Notes: generated from the sequence alone by a model not told the origin. 64,000 nt of DNA from Neocallimastix lanati (nom. inval.) (GCA_016946835.1 JACVTC010000069.1:220001-284000); one strand, 5' to 3'; positions 36,092 through 47,349 are shown, counted from the first letter of the stretch. Program-made: numbers and translations.

Positions 36092-37994
36092 ATGAAAGTA
36101 ATTTTTTTTACATTAATTGCTTATTGCTGTAAGTTACAATAATTTATTTATTAATATATCATTTTTAATTTTGATATAATATCAATTAGCTTAAAATACC
36201 TATTAAAAATATATTGAATATTTATTTTTTTTTTCAAAATACATTTTAATATATTATTAATAGCTTTGCTGGTCAATGCATCATTTTGGACAAATGTAAA
36301 AAGAACAGAACTTTATGAAATGATGGAAAAAAGCATTCCAGAAATGCATGTTGTTATATCAAATAATGATTGGAGTGAAATGCAAAGAAAAGCTCAGATA
36401 ACTAGTCAACATCAAAATTCAGGTTTCAAAGTTGATGCTAAATTAATATTTAAATATAATGGGTAATTTCAAAGTTAGAAAAAAAAAATAAAATAATTAT
36501 ATCAATAAATAGTACTCTAATATAAAAATATAAATTATAAATAATAAATATAGTAGTGATGATGAAGAATATGATATTGAATTTAAATTGGGAGGAAAAT
36601 CATCAACTGAATTTTCGAAACCTGGATTTAATATTAAAATTAAGAATGGAGAAACATTACATGGTACCAAAAATTTCCGTTTAAGAAGTGATCAACGTGA
36701 TGCATCCATGATGCGTTCAAAAATTTCAACTGATATTTTACAAAAAAGTGGTTTAATTGCTGTTGAAGTTGGATATACTGAATTATATATTAATAATGAA
36801 TATCGAGGATTGTAAGTATATAATTTTAAATTAATAATTTATATCATAGTAGTAAATCATGTATGAATTTGAAATAAAGGTGCTTGTAAATTTGTAAAAT
36901 ACCTATTTAATATTAAATACATGGACACACATATAATGGGTACCCATCTCTCCCATTAGTTTCCCAACAATAATTACTGTAGGTGTGATAATATATGGCA
37001 TACCAGTATAGAGTTGATACTCACAAAACGTCGTTAAACGTCTGCCTGGAGCTGAATTCCCTGTATATTCTTATATATATCTCTATTAACTACGAGGATA
37101 CGAACTGGAACCATTTACTTCTTCTCCCAATGGGTGTAATCAATGACGTACTGAAAATTTTCCCTCCTAATTCTTATAGAATTAGTTGGAGATATCATCA
37201 AGTCGTAGCATAGTATCAGGGTTGGGTGAATAAGCAGCGAGGCAAAGCCTTTTAGATATCACTATTGTTGCGTGATACCCCAGTATAGAAAACCTTAGTG
37301 TTTATTTTATGCCATATCCGGGATTTGAACCCCGGCATCTACAGTAATATGTATTATTCTAACCAACTGGATTAGCATGGCACTTATTTAGTATTATAAG
37401 TGATATTAAACCAGTTATACAAATCACGTGATTTTATACAACCTTTTTACAACATACATGATTTATACTATTAAAAATTATATATAAATAAATAAATTAA
37501 TTTATATATATATGATATATTAACAGTTAACTTTTTATTTTATTCATAATAATTATAAAAAAATAAAAATAAAAATAAATAAAATACTAGTTGGGTTGTT
37601 TCTGATTCTGTTAAAATCAAATGGATTAAAAGAAAGTTTGGTGATGTTGATGATATTACTGATTTAATTCAATGTAGAGATGACAAGATTCGTTTTGATG
37701 ATAATTCAGCCAAAAAAAAGTGTGTAAATGCTAATGATGAATATGCCGATAACATGACTAATTTCAATGTAAATAATATTTTATAGTCTTTTAAAAATAT
37801 ATTATATTTTATAGATTTATAAAAACAGTATTTATAATAATTATTAAAATAACATATATATATATATATATATAAATTATAAAGAAATTCGTCGATAGTG
37901 TTAATGCAGCAAAAACAAGAGCTGATTTAGAAAAAATAATGGATGTTGATAATTTCATTAAATAGTATGTTGATTATAGTTTAATAAATTATAA

Positions 37995-38037
<43 letters not shown>

Positions 38038-39335
38038 ACTTTTATTAAATTATTATATATAAAAACATAATAAATAATATATATATGTAAATAGCTTAGC
38101 ATGGGAATGGTTAGTTTTTGGTTGGGATCATTTTCTTGGTGTATACGGACATAATTTATATTGGTATTTACAACCAAATGGTAAATGGGTTTATATTCCG
38201 TATGATCACGATTTAGAAGTTGGTCAAGATATTTGGACTCAAAGTTTTCCAGGAAAAGATTTTTATAATGGAAATGATATTGAATTTGCAAATATATCTT
38301 TCAAAGATTTTGAATTAAACCATCCTATTGTAAAGATTCTTGTTCATAATGATGATACTATCTTCCGTGAATGTGTTGGAGATATCATTAGTAAAGTTTT
38401 CAATCCAGATACTTTACTTTCTCATATAGACAATATTAAAAACTTAATATCACCTTATGTTAAGAAAGATAGGGATTCTGGTGCTGGAAAACTTAATAAA
38501 CTTGGTAAAGATGTTGATTATACCTATGAACATTTCTTACAAAATGTTGAATATACATATTTATTTTCCTATAAAGGTAGTGTACGTGGATATGGTTTAA
38601 AAGATTGGATTAGACGTCGTTACAATTATGCTGCTGCTTATTATGGTATTGATAAGAATCATAAACTTATTAATCCCCGTCCTACTCCAAAAAATATTTC
38701 CTATAATTTAAATCCTCCTCTTAATTGGAAAGGTAGTTATCCAAATGTTATTGAATTATATAATCCAAATCAACTTCCTGCATATACACCAAATTTAAAT
38801 TATGAAGATAATTCAATACCAATCATTGGTGTTAATGTTGATGCTGCTTTCAGTCCAGGTTCTTCTTCTTCTTCTTCATCTAATTCATCTACAAAAACAT
38901 CTACTAATGACAAAACTCCTGATTCTTCCTCATGCTGGTCAGAGGAGCAAGGTTATCAATGTTGTTCAGGATGTGATATTGTTTATGAAGACAATACTGG
39001 TTTCTGGGGAGTTGAAAATAATGAATGGTGTGGAATTAATAGTTCTTGTACATCCAATGCGGTTGAAGATGAATGTTTCTCTCTTGTATTAGGTTTCCCA
39101 TGTTGTTCTTCATGTGATTCAATTTATGAAGATGATGATGGAAAATGGGGTGTTGAAAATAACAATGTAAGTTATAATTATTATTTTTTTTATTCTATTA
39201 TTTATTTTATATTTACTTTTTTTTATTAATAAAAATATCATTTTAATTATAAATAATAACTAATATAATATATATATTTACATCTATTCTATTAAATACA
39301 TTTTATAGTGGTGTGGTATTAAAAATTCATGTTAA
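36092..39335 (+). CDS. Secreted CotH-like protein with two fungal dockerins, 7 exons, 616 aa
   Basis: Probable extracellular component of the fungal cellulosome. Exons 36092-36128, 36264-36462, 36554-36811, 37591-37768, 37885-37964, 38095-39166 and 39309-39335 total 617 codons, in frame with GT..AG introns. A signal peptide spans the first intron ([18 protein letters not shown]). The CotH region (about 20-490) has [19 protein letters not shown] near 120-138, the 'LR...D...MR.K...D' signature of CotH kinases, and [13 protein letters not shown] at 286-298, the Asp-x-Asp metal motif. A Ser/Thr linker (about 508-530) leads to two CBM10-type dockerins: [20 protein letters not shown] at 531 and [20 protein letters not shown] at 578, each ending in a WGVENN.WCGI motif. 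CotH proteins of known spores phosphorylate coat proteins; what this one acts on is unknown. Dockerins dock to scaffoldin cohesins in gut fungi. Intron 3 is unusually long (779 nt) and holds a SINE-like insertion. Confidence 0.93.
36915..37395 (-). mobile_element. tRNA-headed SINE-like element in intron 3 of the CotH gene
   Basis: A 480-bp block, clearly GC-richer than its flanks. On the minus strand it begins with a tRNA-like head: GTGCCATGCTAATCCAGTTG (box A-like), later CCGGGGTTCAAATCCCGG (box B, a full T-arm stem), closing with ATATGGCAT that pairs with the start (7 bp, one G-T). The anticodon arm is degraded, so it is not a working tRNA. The non-tRNA body runs to about 36915. Imperfect 12-bp flanking repeats TATTTAATATTA (36903-36914) and TATTTAGTATTA (37384-37395) may be target-site duplications. 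The tiny ORF inside (36995-37213) is not a gene. It lies in antisense to the host gene. Confidence 0.7.
37310..37384 (-). other. tRNA-like head of the SINE
   Basis: Acceptor-like 7-bp pairing, a D-stem CTAA/TTAG, a TTCAAAT T-loop with a 5-bp GC stem, and box A/B spacing fit a tRNA-derived Pol III promoter. The middle arm (AATAATACATATTACTG) does not make a standard 5-bp stem with a 7-nt loop. No anticodon can be assigned. Confidence 0.65.
37997..38036. repeat. Poly(A) run of about 39 in CotH intron 5
   Basis: An uninterrupted A-run between exons 5 and 6. The intron is otherwise an ordinary GT..AG intron. Confidence 0.9.
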
Positions 39336-39705
39336 AAATAAATTATTTGATTTATTAAAAATTTAAAAATTTTCTTTGCTCTATTTAATTTTATACATAA
39401 TTTTTTTTTTTTTTTTTTTTGTTAATTTAACAAAAGAAATTTGAAATTATGTTATAATATATTTCCTTATAAAAAATTCAAATTAATAATATTATATCGT
39501 ATAAACGGAATTTATACTTTATTAAAAAGTACACTATTATTTTAATACAATACAACAATATTTTGTAATATTATTATGCATAAATATATATATATATATA
39601 TATATAATTAAAAAATATAATAAAATATGAAATGAAAAGTTGAAATATAAATTTAATTTAAAACTTAAAAGATATATATATGAATCAAGAAAATATATAA
39701 ATAAA

Positions 39706-39762
<57 letters not shown>

Positions 39763-39999
39763 TTTTTTTTTTTTTTTTTTTTTTGTTTTTGATTTTTCTT
39801 TTATTATTATCAATAAATTATTTTTGAATATGTAAAAAAAATGTTAACTTAGTTTCCAGAAATTAAAAAAATTATACGAATGATTTATATAAATTATCAA
39901 TTTTAAGTATTTCTTTTTGAAAATTTTTTTGTAATCACAAAATATTGTCCAACATCAAGTAGAAATGTGTAAACACTGTTGTCATAGATATGAATAATA
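39336..39999. other. CotH-dockerin 3' flank
   Basis: An AT-rich 3' UTR and spacer with T-run (39400-39420), (TA)n (39585-39605) and (ATT)n followed by T-run (39705-39784). No gene. Confidence 0.6.
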
Positions 40000-40560
40000 T
40001 AGAATCAAGTACTTATTCTGATAGTATAATAATAATTATAATAATAATAATAATAATAATAATAGGAAATATTGTTGTTAATTAAAGTAATAGTATTATT
40101 CATAGTTAATATAAGAATGTTAATTTTAGTGATAATGAAAATCATAATGTTGTTACTACTAATTTACTGAATAGTTCAATTGGCCCTGCTAGCCTGTCTC
40201 ACTGTATTTTCAGCGTTGACGCTCCTGGTTAGTTTGGGCTTATATTTTCGTAATAATAACCCTTGCCAAGTACTAGCCTCATCAGGAGTTAATTCAAACC
40301 CTAATCCTGAATAAGTAATCTGGAGGTGAGGTTCGTTGCATATGGACTCTTTTCTGAATTTATTTATACACTTTATTTTTGAATATTACTTTTTTATTTC
40401 AGGTTCTTATTTTAAATATTATTATGTTTTAATTGGACAAATAATATTTAATTTTTTTTTTAATTTTGTGTGTGTGTGTTTTTTTAATAAAAAATATACA
40501 TGTAATTAATAAATGTGTTAATAAATAAAGTTAAACCTCTCAATAAATAAAACAAAAAAA
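40000..40560 (+). mobile_element. LINE-D copy with inverted 5' segment
   Basis: 40182-40278 is the reverse complement of the LINE-D module seen at 28370-28460 (including the signature for TRSVNAEN..). From about 40289 the sequence continues in the forward sense (AATTCAAACCCTAATCC, GGAGGTGAGGTTCGTTGCAT) to the LINE-D tail near 40550. About 40-50 nt are lost at the switch. This is the structure expected from twin priming. Upstream, (AAT)n-rich sequence (40020-40180) resembles the Asn-repeat part of LINE-A. Confidence 0.8.
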
Positions 40561-40763
40561 AAAGTAAAAAGTATTAAAAACATTAGAGAAAATAATAATG
40601 TAATACATAAAAAAAATTTTAATCTATTTAACATACTTTTTTTTGTTTATTAATATTAATAGTACAGGGTGTCATTCATATTAAACTTGTTTTTAAAATT
40701 AATAAATAAAATTTTATTACAGAAATATTTTATTATACTTTTTATTAAGAACGGAAAACTTTT

Positions 40764-40799
<36 letters not shown>

Positions 40800-41020
40800 C
40801 AGTTTATTATTTAATAAAGTTCCTTATTAGTAATTATATTTTTGACAAAACCTAATATTTAATTGGTAATTATTATATTATATATATTTTTTAAATCAAT
40901 ATTAATATTAAATTTTTTAATTTTCAATATTAAAAGATGTATATGAATAATATTTATAAATTTTCCATACAGATATTTTTAATTAAATATCTCTTAGTAA
41001 AACAGAGATAATACATTTCG
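40560..41020. other. AT-rich spacer between LINE fragments
   Basis: A-runs and (TA)n. No recognisable gene or element. Confidence 0.5.
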
Positions 41021-41174
41021 AGTTCTTTTGAAACACAATAAAGGGATGAAAGCTATAAACCTAAATTAACTAATATCTGTGTACTTCACGTTCTTTCTTT
41101 ATTCGATCCAAGTAGAGGTGCATAGTACGAAAATTGCCCAATTACAGCTGAAAATAACACTCGTTTAAAAGGGA

Positions 41175-41206
<32 letters not shown>

Positions 41207-41227
41207 TAGCCACTTTTATATTTATTT

Positions 41228-41263
<36 letters not shown>

Positions 41264-41410
41264 TTTTAGACTAGGAAGAGAATACATTTCATGTGTTTAT
41301 TAAATAGAATTAAATAGATTTAAATATTTTTATGTATTACATTTTTTAAAAAAATACATTTTATAATTTAAAGTTATAAAAAAAATTATGTAAAAGATTA
41401 AATTTAATAA

Positions 41411-41444
<34 letters not shown>

Positions 41445-41640
41445 CAGTGTGATGTATACTATGTGTAGTAACATGATCACTAGTTAGATCTAAAATAATA
41501 AAACAAAGAAGTAACATCTTCAAAATAGAGAGTGTGGTATCCATTAAACTCTCCCCTGAATCACAAGAAATGTCATCAAAAGTAGAATTACTTACTATAG
41601 GTTCTGTGTTAGGAACTGTGCTGTTAGTAAATGTATATTG
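41020..41640 (-). mobile_element. Decayed LINE fragments (RT piece and LINE-B tail)
   Basis: About 41085-41140 on the minus strand resembles the RT-thumb stretch coding APLLGSNKAR in LINE-A. 41262-41640 is a LINE-B tail: the minus strand reads GGGGAGAGTTTAATGGATAC and GAAGATGTTACTTC (the ESLVDTTLSILKM part) and ends TGTATTCTCTTCCTAGTCTA at about 41268, followed by an A/T-rich tail. No frame is open. Confidence 0.7.
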
Positions 41641-41646
41641 ATGTTT

Positions 41647-41857
41647 TTTTTTTTTTTAGACTTAGAGAAAACTTTATTCAATTTATAATAATAATAAAAT
41701 TACTTGATTTAAATTAAAAATAAAAAATAAAATACATGAAGTGAAAATATTATATATAATATAATTATAAAAGTGCGTTAGAAGCAATAATTTCTGACTT
41801 TCCCCATTCATCGATGATAACACCAACGTCCATTATTGCCAGTAATAATATCAGTAC
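41647..41857 (-). mobile_element. LINE-C 3' end, downstream part of a split copy
   Basis: Minus strand: resumes LINE-C after the LINE-A insertion, with ATTACTGGCAATAATGGACG (compare 29200-29220), the module end, TTGCTTCTAACGCACTTTTA and the terminal AAAGTTTTCTCTAAGTCTAA plus A-run at 41647-41659. The upstream part of the same copy is at 43775-44340. Confidence 0.85.
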
Positions 41858-42112
41858 TTTTTTTTTTTTTTTTTTTTTTTTAACGGCAGCAAACTTGTTT
41901 CATCTTTATTAATTAAATATATGATAAAATACATGTAATAAAATAATAAAAAAAAAGATAAAAAAATAAACAAAAAATAAAACACAAAATAAAATAAAAT
42001 AATGGTATAATATATTCTAGTTTCATTTAATTAATATTAGTAAGACTTCACAAGGGCATTATTATACTGAAGTATAATAATTAATTTTGACTTCGCAATG
42101 TTAATCATAATT

Positions 42113-42427
42113 TTAAGATACAAAATTATGATCTTCATTGGTTGCGCTAGCCCTACTGGCCTGTCTTACTGTTTCTTCAGCATTGACGCTCTTGGTAGTA
42201 CGATTCAATTTGAACCTATTGAACAAAGACCATTGCTGGCCAATAGCAATAGGTATAATCGATTGGTGAAGTGCCGCAGTAACCACCAAGAACGGAGTAT
42301 CAGAATAAGCACCTGATTTCATCTGGTACTTAAATAGATCCTCCCATTCCCTTGTACTGTTACTAATACTTCGACCTCCAAGAAGGAAATTAAACACTTT
42401 TTCACACACACTAGAATCAATATACAC
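42113..42427 (-). CDS. LINE-A C-terminal module
   Basis: A 104-codon open frame: YIDSSVCEKVFNFLLGGRSI, MKSGAYSDTPFLVVTAALHQ, SIIPIAIGQQWSLFNRF, TKSVNAEETVRQASRASATN. It is about 95% identical in protein to 25447-25767. Whether it is joined to the upstream RT frame by read-through across the (AAT)n stretch, or is simply broken off by the stop at 42562, cannot be told. In the LINE-B copy at 26635-28050 the same part is continuous with the RT. Confidence 0.75.
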   Translation of the reverse strand: MYIDSSVCEKVFNFLLGGRSISNSTREWEDLFKYQMKSGAYSDTPFLVVTAALHQSIIPIAIGQQWSLFNRFKLNRTTKSVNAEETVRQASRASATNEDHNFVS

Positions 42428-42561
42428 ATTATTTTCAATACTATTACTAACATTACTAATAATACTATTACTAATATTACTAAAATTAATACTACTATTA
42501 TATTATTACTATTTCTATTATTACTATTATTATTATTATTATTATTATTATTACTGTTGCT

Positions 42562-43774
42562 TTAATCATAATTACTATTAACAATATCATTTGTTAGGTT
42601 GCCACAGTAAAAAGCATTATATGAAAATAAAATTTTATCATTAACTTTACTACGAATATGATTGAAAAATGGACAATCAATTAACCAATGACTTATCCAT
42701 TGTTTATTACTTTTACAACAGGGACAAAAATTAGGACACATTTGATCTATTATTTTTACAGCTTTAGCAATTCTAGCATCTAATCTATATCCGCTTCGTG
42801 CTCTCAATAGCCAATAGAAACCGTATGAAAGATCAGGATATTCATAACAAAGTTTAATAAATTTTGATGTTTCTTCGAATTTGTTTTTGTCATAAAACTC
42901 AGCTTTTATAGAATTGATTTTCATATCTCTTTTCCAATAAAAATCCTTGATTTTATTATTGTTATTACCTCTTTTCTCCAGTTTACGTTTAAGAGTTCTA
43001 CCTTCTTTTGTCCATGTATATTTTCTAGATTTTGGAATAATATTAACTAAATAGGAAATAATACAATTTGAATCTTTCCATTTATCAAAACATTTGACTT
43101 GAGACAAAGCACACTTAGCTGACAATGGAGGAATATTTAAATCTTTTGAAATAGAATATACATTGATAAAAGATTTGGCTTTTTGTAAACCTGCAACCCA
43201 TCTTAATCCTTTATTAATTAATTTCTGAGTATTATTTGTTCTTGCTTTATTTGAACCAAGTAAAGGTGCAAAGTAAGAGACTTTACTAAGTACATAGGAG
43301 TTAATAATAATCTTCTTAAATGGAATAGGAATTTTAGAATTTGAAAGAAATTTACTAACAGAAAAGAGAGCTTTAGTAACTTTAGAGTTAAGTAATTTAA
43401 TAATAGGGTTCAACGATAAGCTTTTATCAAATGGTATTCCTAAATAGGTATAACATTTAGTTATTGGGATTGGTTGACCAGCAAGATAAAAAGTAGGATC
43501 TCTTTTATTTTGAAAAAGAGGTGTGTCTGGTCGAATCACCGTCGTTGCACACTTGTTAATTCCAAAATTCATCATATTAAATTTAGCCCATTCATTTACC
43601 TTCTTAAGCATTTTTTTTAACTTAGTTCTTGATGGTACGCATAGAACAATATCATCTGCAAAGAGTCCACCACAACATCTAGATTCGCCTAAAGGAATTC
43701 CAAGTTCTGAAAAATCATTAAAAATGTCATTAATAAAAAGATTAAAAAGAATTGGTGATAGTGGGCAACCTTGT
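42562..43774 (-). CDS. LINE-A RT C-terminal half with FADD and zinc knuckle
   Basis: Open frame of about 404 codons starting at the truncation point (it continues into LINE-C sequence upstream as a chimeric ORF to 43839). It codes GCPLSPILFNLFINDIFNDF, CGGLFADDIVLCVPSRTKLK (catalytic FADD), NFGINKCATTVI, YLGIPFDKSLSLNPIIK and a zinc knuckle CPNFCPCCKSNKQWISHWL..C. The stop at 42562 precedes an (AAT)n stretch. A second open frame, 42427-42113, codes the C-terminal module (LLGGRSISNSTREWEDLFKY, TKSVNAEETVRQASR). The N-terminal RT blocks and endonuclease are missing, so the copy is not autonomous. The intact frame suggests a young insertion. Confidence 0.85.
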
Positions 43775-44340
43775 AATTTCAGTACTATTGTCATCAAACG
43801 AATCTGTATCATATCTTTCACCGGGAAGTGAAAATCCATACCTTATCATTTCGACGTTGACGCTCTTAGCAACGGTAGATTCAATAGATTCAATGAAATA
43901 CCATTTCATCATCAAACTAAAAGATCGACCAATTAATGGTATTACGTTTATTAGAAACTCCGCAATCCCCACAAAATAACGGAACAATCGACGATGTTGA
44001 ACTTTGTTTAAAAATATTGTCAACTAATTGTCTTTGTTCCCCATCATTAACTTTAATTTTTGAATATATTGAACGCCCACCAAGAAGTGCACTCAATATA
44101 TAATAATAAATATTATTATCATAATCCTTTTCTGAATCTAAAGAAACATCCAAGGATTTTTGTTCAATTATCATTGCAAACTTCAAAATGAGATCATCTA
44201 GAAAAGGTAAAGATTTATTTCTGTAATTTTCCAATTATTTACAGGCAAAGATCCAGTGTGAAAAGCTAGGTACACTAACACTACAACATGAGCAATATTT
44301 AGTGCAAACTTCTGATACTACTTTTTTTTTAATGGAAATA
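43775..44340 (-). mobile_element. LINE-C, upstream part of a split copy
   Basis: From about 44340 downward: EVCTKYCSCCSVSVPSFSHW followed by IFACK (zinc knuckle), a stop, then ENYRNKSLPFLDDLILKFAM, LLGGRSIYSKIKVNDGEQRQ, then (frame change) GIAEFLINVIPLIGRSFSLM and AKSVNVEMIRYGFSLPGE, interrupted at 43775 by LINE-A. The 5' end is truncated. Confidence 0.85.
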
Positions 44341-44344
44341 CTAA

Positions 44345-44934
44345 TTGTCAAATTTAAAACCACTTCTAATTCGAGAAATCAAAATTTAATAAATAATAAA
44401 AACAAAATCAAATAAAAGCATTGAAACAATAACACAAAACTTTTTTATAAATACATAAAATACACCAATCTTTAATAATAATCATATTAATCAATTTAAT
44501 TAAATATTCAAGATCTTTTTTTTTTTTTTTTTTTTTAATTTATATTATATTTTATTTTTTATATGATTTATTTTCATACATAATTTTTTTTTTTATTTTT
44601 TCTTGAAAATAAGCCGATATTTATAATAAATACAAAAAATTACCCTTTCCTTTAAAGAAAAGGATAACTTATAAATAATACAATTTGTACTTCTTTTTTT
44701 ATTATTTTTATTATTTAATTGTTTTTTTGTTTTATATTGCTATTATTTAATTACATATTCAATTTTTTTATTTACTTTTTAATTAATTTTGGCACTCTAT
44801 TATTATTTTTTTAAATGATTTTCGCGAAATATTTTATTACTTTTATATAATTTTTTTTATTTTCTAATTTTTTTAATGTAAAAAATATTACAAAACTTTA
44901 GTTCATGATCGAATTTCTATTAAAAAAAAGCTTC
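44345..44934. other. PFL 3' flank
   Basis: AT-rich, with T-runs near 44515-44540 and 44583-44592. It contains the 3' UTR of the minus-strand PFL gene. No other gene. Confidence 0.6.
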
Positions 44935-47349
44935 TTACATCTTTTCGTGGAAGGTACGAGCAATAACTTCCTTTTGTTGAGCTGGAGTTAACTTAACGAA
45001 GTTAACAGCATAACCAGAAACACGAATAGTAAGGTTTGGATAGTTTTCTGGGTGAGCCATAGCATCTTCTAAGGTTTCACGCTTAAGAACGTTAACATTA
45101 AGATGGTGGGCACCCTTGCTGAAGTAACCATCTAATAAACCAGAAAGGTTACCTTGACGTTCTTGTAAGGTCTTACCAATGGTGTTTGGAACAATAGAGA
45201 AAGTGTTAGAAATACCATCCATACAAGAGTCGTAGTTAACCTTAGCGACTGAAGAAAGAGAAGCAACAGCACCAGAGAATTCACGACCGTGCATTGGGTT
45301 ACAACCTGGAGCGAATGGTTGACCAGCCTTACGACCATCTGGAGTAGAACCAGTCTTCTTACCGTAAACGACGTTAGAGGTAATGGTAAGAATGGAAAGA
45401 GTGTGAATGGCACCACGGTAAGTTGGAGTCTTTCTTAACTTAGTAATAAGCTTATCAGTAACGGTACGAGCGAAGAAATCGACACGGTCATCATCATTAC
45501 CGAATTTTGGGAATTCACCTTCAATCTTGAAGTCAGTAGTTAAACCAGTCTTTGGATCACGGATTGGAGTAACCTTGGCGTACTTAATAGCAGAGAATGA
45601 ATCAGCAACGACAGAAAGACCAGCAACACCGAAAGCCATAAGACGACGGACATCGGTATCGTGAAGAGCCATTTGAAGGGATTCGTAACAGTATTGGTCA
45701 TGACAGAAGTGAATGACGTTCATAGTGTTAACGTAAAGCTTGGCAATCCAGTCCATAGCCTTGTCATAGGTTTCCCACATCCAATCGAATGGAATTGGAC
45801 CTTCTGGAACTGGACCGAAGTCTGGACCGACTTGCTTACCAGTTCTTTCATCCTTACCATGGTTAAGGACGTAAAGCATAAGCTTAGCAAGGTTACAACG
45901 AGCACCGAAGAATTGCATATCCTTACCAATTCTCATAGCAGAGACACAGCAGGCAATACCGTAGTCATCACCGAATCTAGCAGACATAAGAGCATCAGAT
46001 TCGTATTGAATGGATGAGGTATCAATAGAAACCTTAGTGGCGAAGTCCTTGAAGTTCTTTGGAAGGTTCTTGTTCCAAAGGACAGTAATGTTTGGTTCTG
46101 GAGCTGGACCTAAGTTGTAAAGGGTATTAAGAACACGGAAGGAAGTCTTAGTAACTAAGGTACGACCATCGGAACCAGTACCACCAAGAGACATAGTAAC
46201 CCAGGTTGGATCACCAGCGAATAAATCGTTGTATTCTGGAGTACGTAAGTGACGAGCGAAACGTAACTTTAAGATAAGGTTATCAACAATTTCTTGGGCA
46301 TGGGCTTCATCAAGAACACCATTCTTTAAATCATTTTCGAAGAAACAATCAAGGAAGGCATCAACACGACCAAGAGACATGGCAGCACCATCTTGTTCCT
46401 TGATAGAACCTAAGTAACCGAAGTAAACAAATTGGGTAGCTTCTCTGGCGTTCTTAGCTGGCTTAGAAATATCAATACCGTAGGACTTAGCCATTTGAGT
46501 AAGTTGCTTAAGAGCCTTAATTTGGTCAGCAACTTCACCAATTAATTTCATAGTTGGTTCATCCATTTGTCTCTTTTGTAATTCTTCCTTATCCTTTTGC
46601 TTTTGAGCAATAAGACGGTCAGTACCGTAAAGGGCAACACGACGGTAATCACCAATAATACGACCACGACCATAACCATCTGGTAAACCAGTCATAATAG
46701 CGTTGGAACGACCAGCTCTCATTTCCTTTGAGTAAATATCGAAGACAGCAGTGTTGTGAGTCTTACGGTAGTCAGTGAAAATGTGTTCAACTTCCTTATC
46801 CATTGGAACATTAACAGCCTTAAGAGCATTCTTTACCATGTTAACACCACCGAATGGCTTAATGGCTCTCTTAAGTGGAACATCAGTTTGGTAACCATAG
46901 ATAACTTCGTTTTCTTTGTCAAGGTAACCTGGCTTGTGAGAAGTAATAGTAGATGGAGTGTGTGGGTCAACATCGTATAAACCACCATTAGCACGTTCCT
47001 TAGCTAAGTATTCTTCAGCCTTAGCAAAAAGCTTCTTTGTCTTTTCAGTTGGACCAGCAAGGAAAGAACCATCACCTTCATATGGGGTGTAGTGCTTCTT
47101 AATCCAACCTTCTACATCGATTTCACTCTTGGCAGCAGCATCATTAGTAATGCATGGAGCAGTAGCGTAAGTCTTAGATTGAGAAAAGGCGGCCTTCTTA
47201 TCAACCTTAAGACTAGTAGTAGTCATTGGAGTAGTGTGAATAGCACGGGATGGCTTGCTGATTCTAACACCAGCAACCTTGGTGGCAGCAACAGCATTAA
47301 CTGAAACTGACTTTACAAGAGCGTTGTTGACTAAAGTTAAACTTTCCAT
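44935..47349 (-). CDS. PFL: Pyruvate formate-lyase, intronless, 804 aa, probably hydrogenosomal
   Basis: Glycyl-radical enzyme that splits pyruvate with CoA into acetyl-CoA and formate. In anaerobic gut fungi it replaces pyruvate:ferredoxin oxidoreductase/PDH and works in the hydrogenosome and cytosol. The active-site pair is Cys467-Cys468 ([15 protein letters not shown]); the glycyl radical residue is Gly779 in [11 protein letters not shown], 25 residues from the end; spacing (311) is like E. coli PflB (315). [20 protein letters not shown] and [16 protein letters not shown] are family blocks. About 65 N-terminal residues precede the catalytic part, rich in Ser/Thr/Ala/Lys/Arg and without acids for long stretches ([20 protein letters not shown]), fitting a targeting presequence. 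The Met at 47349 is the first in the ORF and follows an A-rich leader. Codon use is strongly biased, with GC-richer third positions, as in highly expressed genes. The bacterial-type enzyme and lack of introns agree with the known horizontal origin of fungal PFL. No activating enzyme is nearby. Confidence 0.97.
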   Translation of the reverse strand: MESLTLVNNALVKSVSVNAVAATKVAGVRISKPSRAIHTTPMTTTSLKVDKKAAFSQSKTYATAPCITNDAAAKSEIDVEGWIKKHYTPYEGDGSFLAGPTEKTKKLFAKAEEYLAKERANGGLYDVDPHTPSTITSHKPGYLDKENEVIYGYQTDVPLKRAIKPFGGVNMVKNALKAVNVPMDKEVEHIFTDYRKTHNTAVFDIYSKEMRAGRSNAIMTGLPDGYGRGRIIGDYRRVALYGTDRLIAQKQKDKEELQKRQMDEPTMKLIGEVADQIKALKQLTQMAKSYGIDISKPAKNAREATQFVYFGYLGSIKEQDGAAMSLGRVDAFLDCFFENDLKNGVLDEAHAQEIVDNLILKLRFARHLRTPEYNDLFAGDPTWVTMSLGGTGSDGRTLVTKTSFRVLNTLYNLGPAPEPNITVLWNKNLPKNFKDFATKVSIDTSSIQYESDALMSARFGDDYGIACCVSAMRIGKDMQFFGARCNLAKLMLYVLNHGKDERTGKQVGPDFGPVPEGPIPFDWMWETYDKAMDWIAKLYVNTMNVIHFCHDQYCYESLQMALHDTDVRRLMAFGVAGLSVVADSFSAIKYAKVTPIRDPKTGLTTDFKIEGEFPKFGNDDDRVDFFARTVTDKLITKLRKTPTYRGAIHTLSILTITSNVVYGKKTGSTPDGRKAGQPFAPGCNPMHGREFSGAVASLSSVAKVNYDSCMDGISNTFSIVPNTIGKTLQERQGNLSGLLDGYFSKGAHHLNVNVLKRETLEDAMAHPENYPNLTIRVSGYAVNFVKLTPAQQKEVIARTFHEKM

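Larger units (their letters stand above)
41858..43774 (-). mobile_element. LINE-A, 5'-truncated, inserted in LINE-C
   Basis: 1.9 kb of LINE-A from within the RT (ACAAGG/QGCPLSP) to its A-tail (T-run at 41858-41881 on the plus strand). The 3' UTR (41882-42110) matches the split copy at 25.8-26.6 kb and keeps the uninterrupted site where LINE-B inserted in that copy. It is flanked by a 13-bp duplication with one mismatch: TAATATCAGTACT (41845-41857) and TAATTTCAGTACT (43774-43786). Confidence 0.9.

Noticed and set aside
37310-37384. Functional tRNA gene
   Set aside because: T-arm and acceptor pairs exist, but the anticodon arm is broken, and the sequence continues as a 480-bp element.
43742-43839. 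N-terminal part of the 425-codon RT ORF as genuine RT sequence
   Set aside because: The first about 20 codons are LINE-C sequence read across the LINE-A insertion junction.
45132-46017. ORFs overlapping PFL in other frames and on the other strand
   Set aside because: Shadows of a well-recognised gene with biased codons; no family motif.
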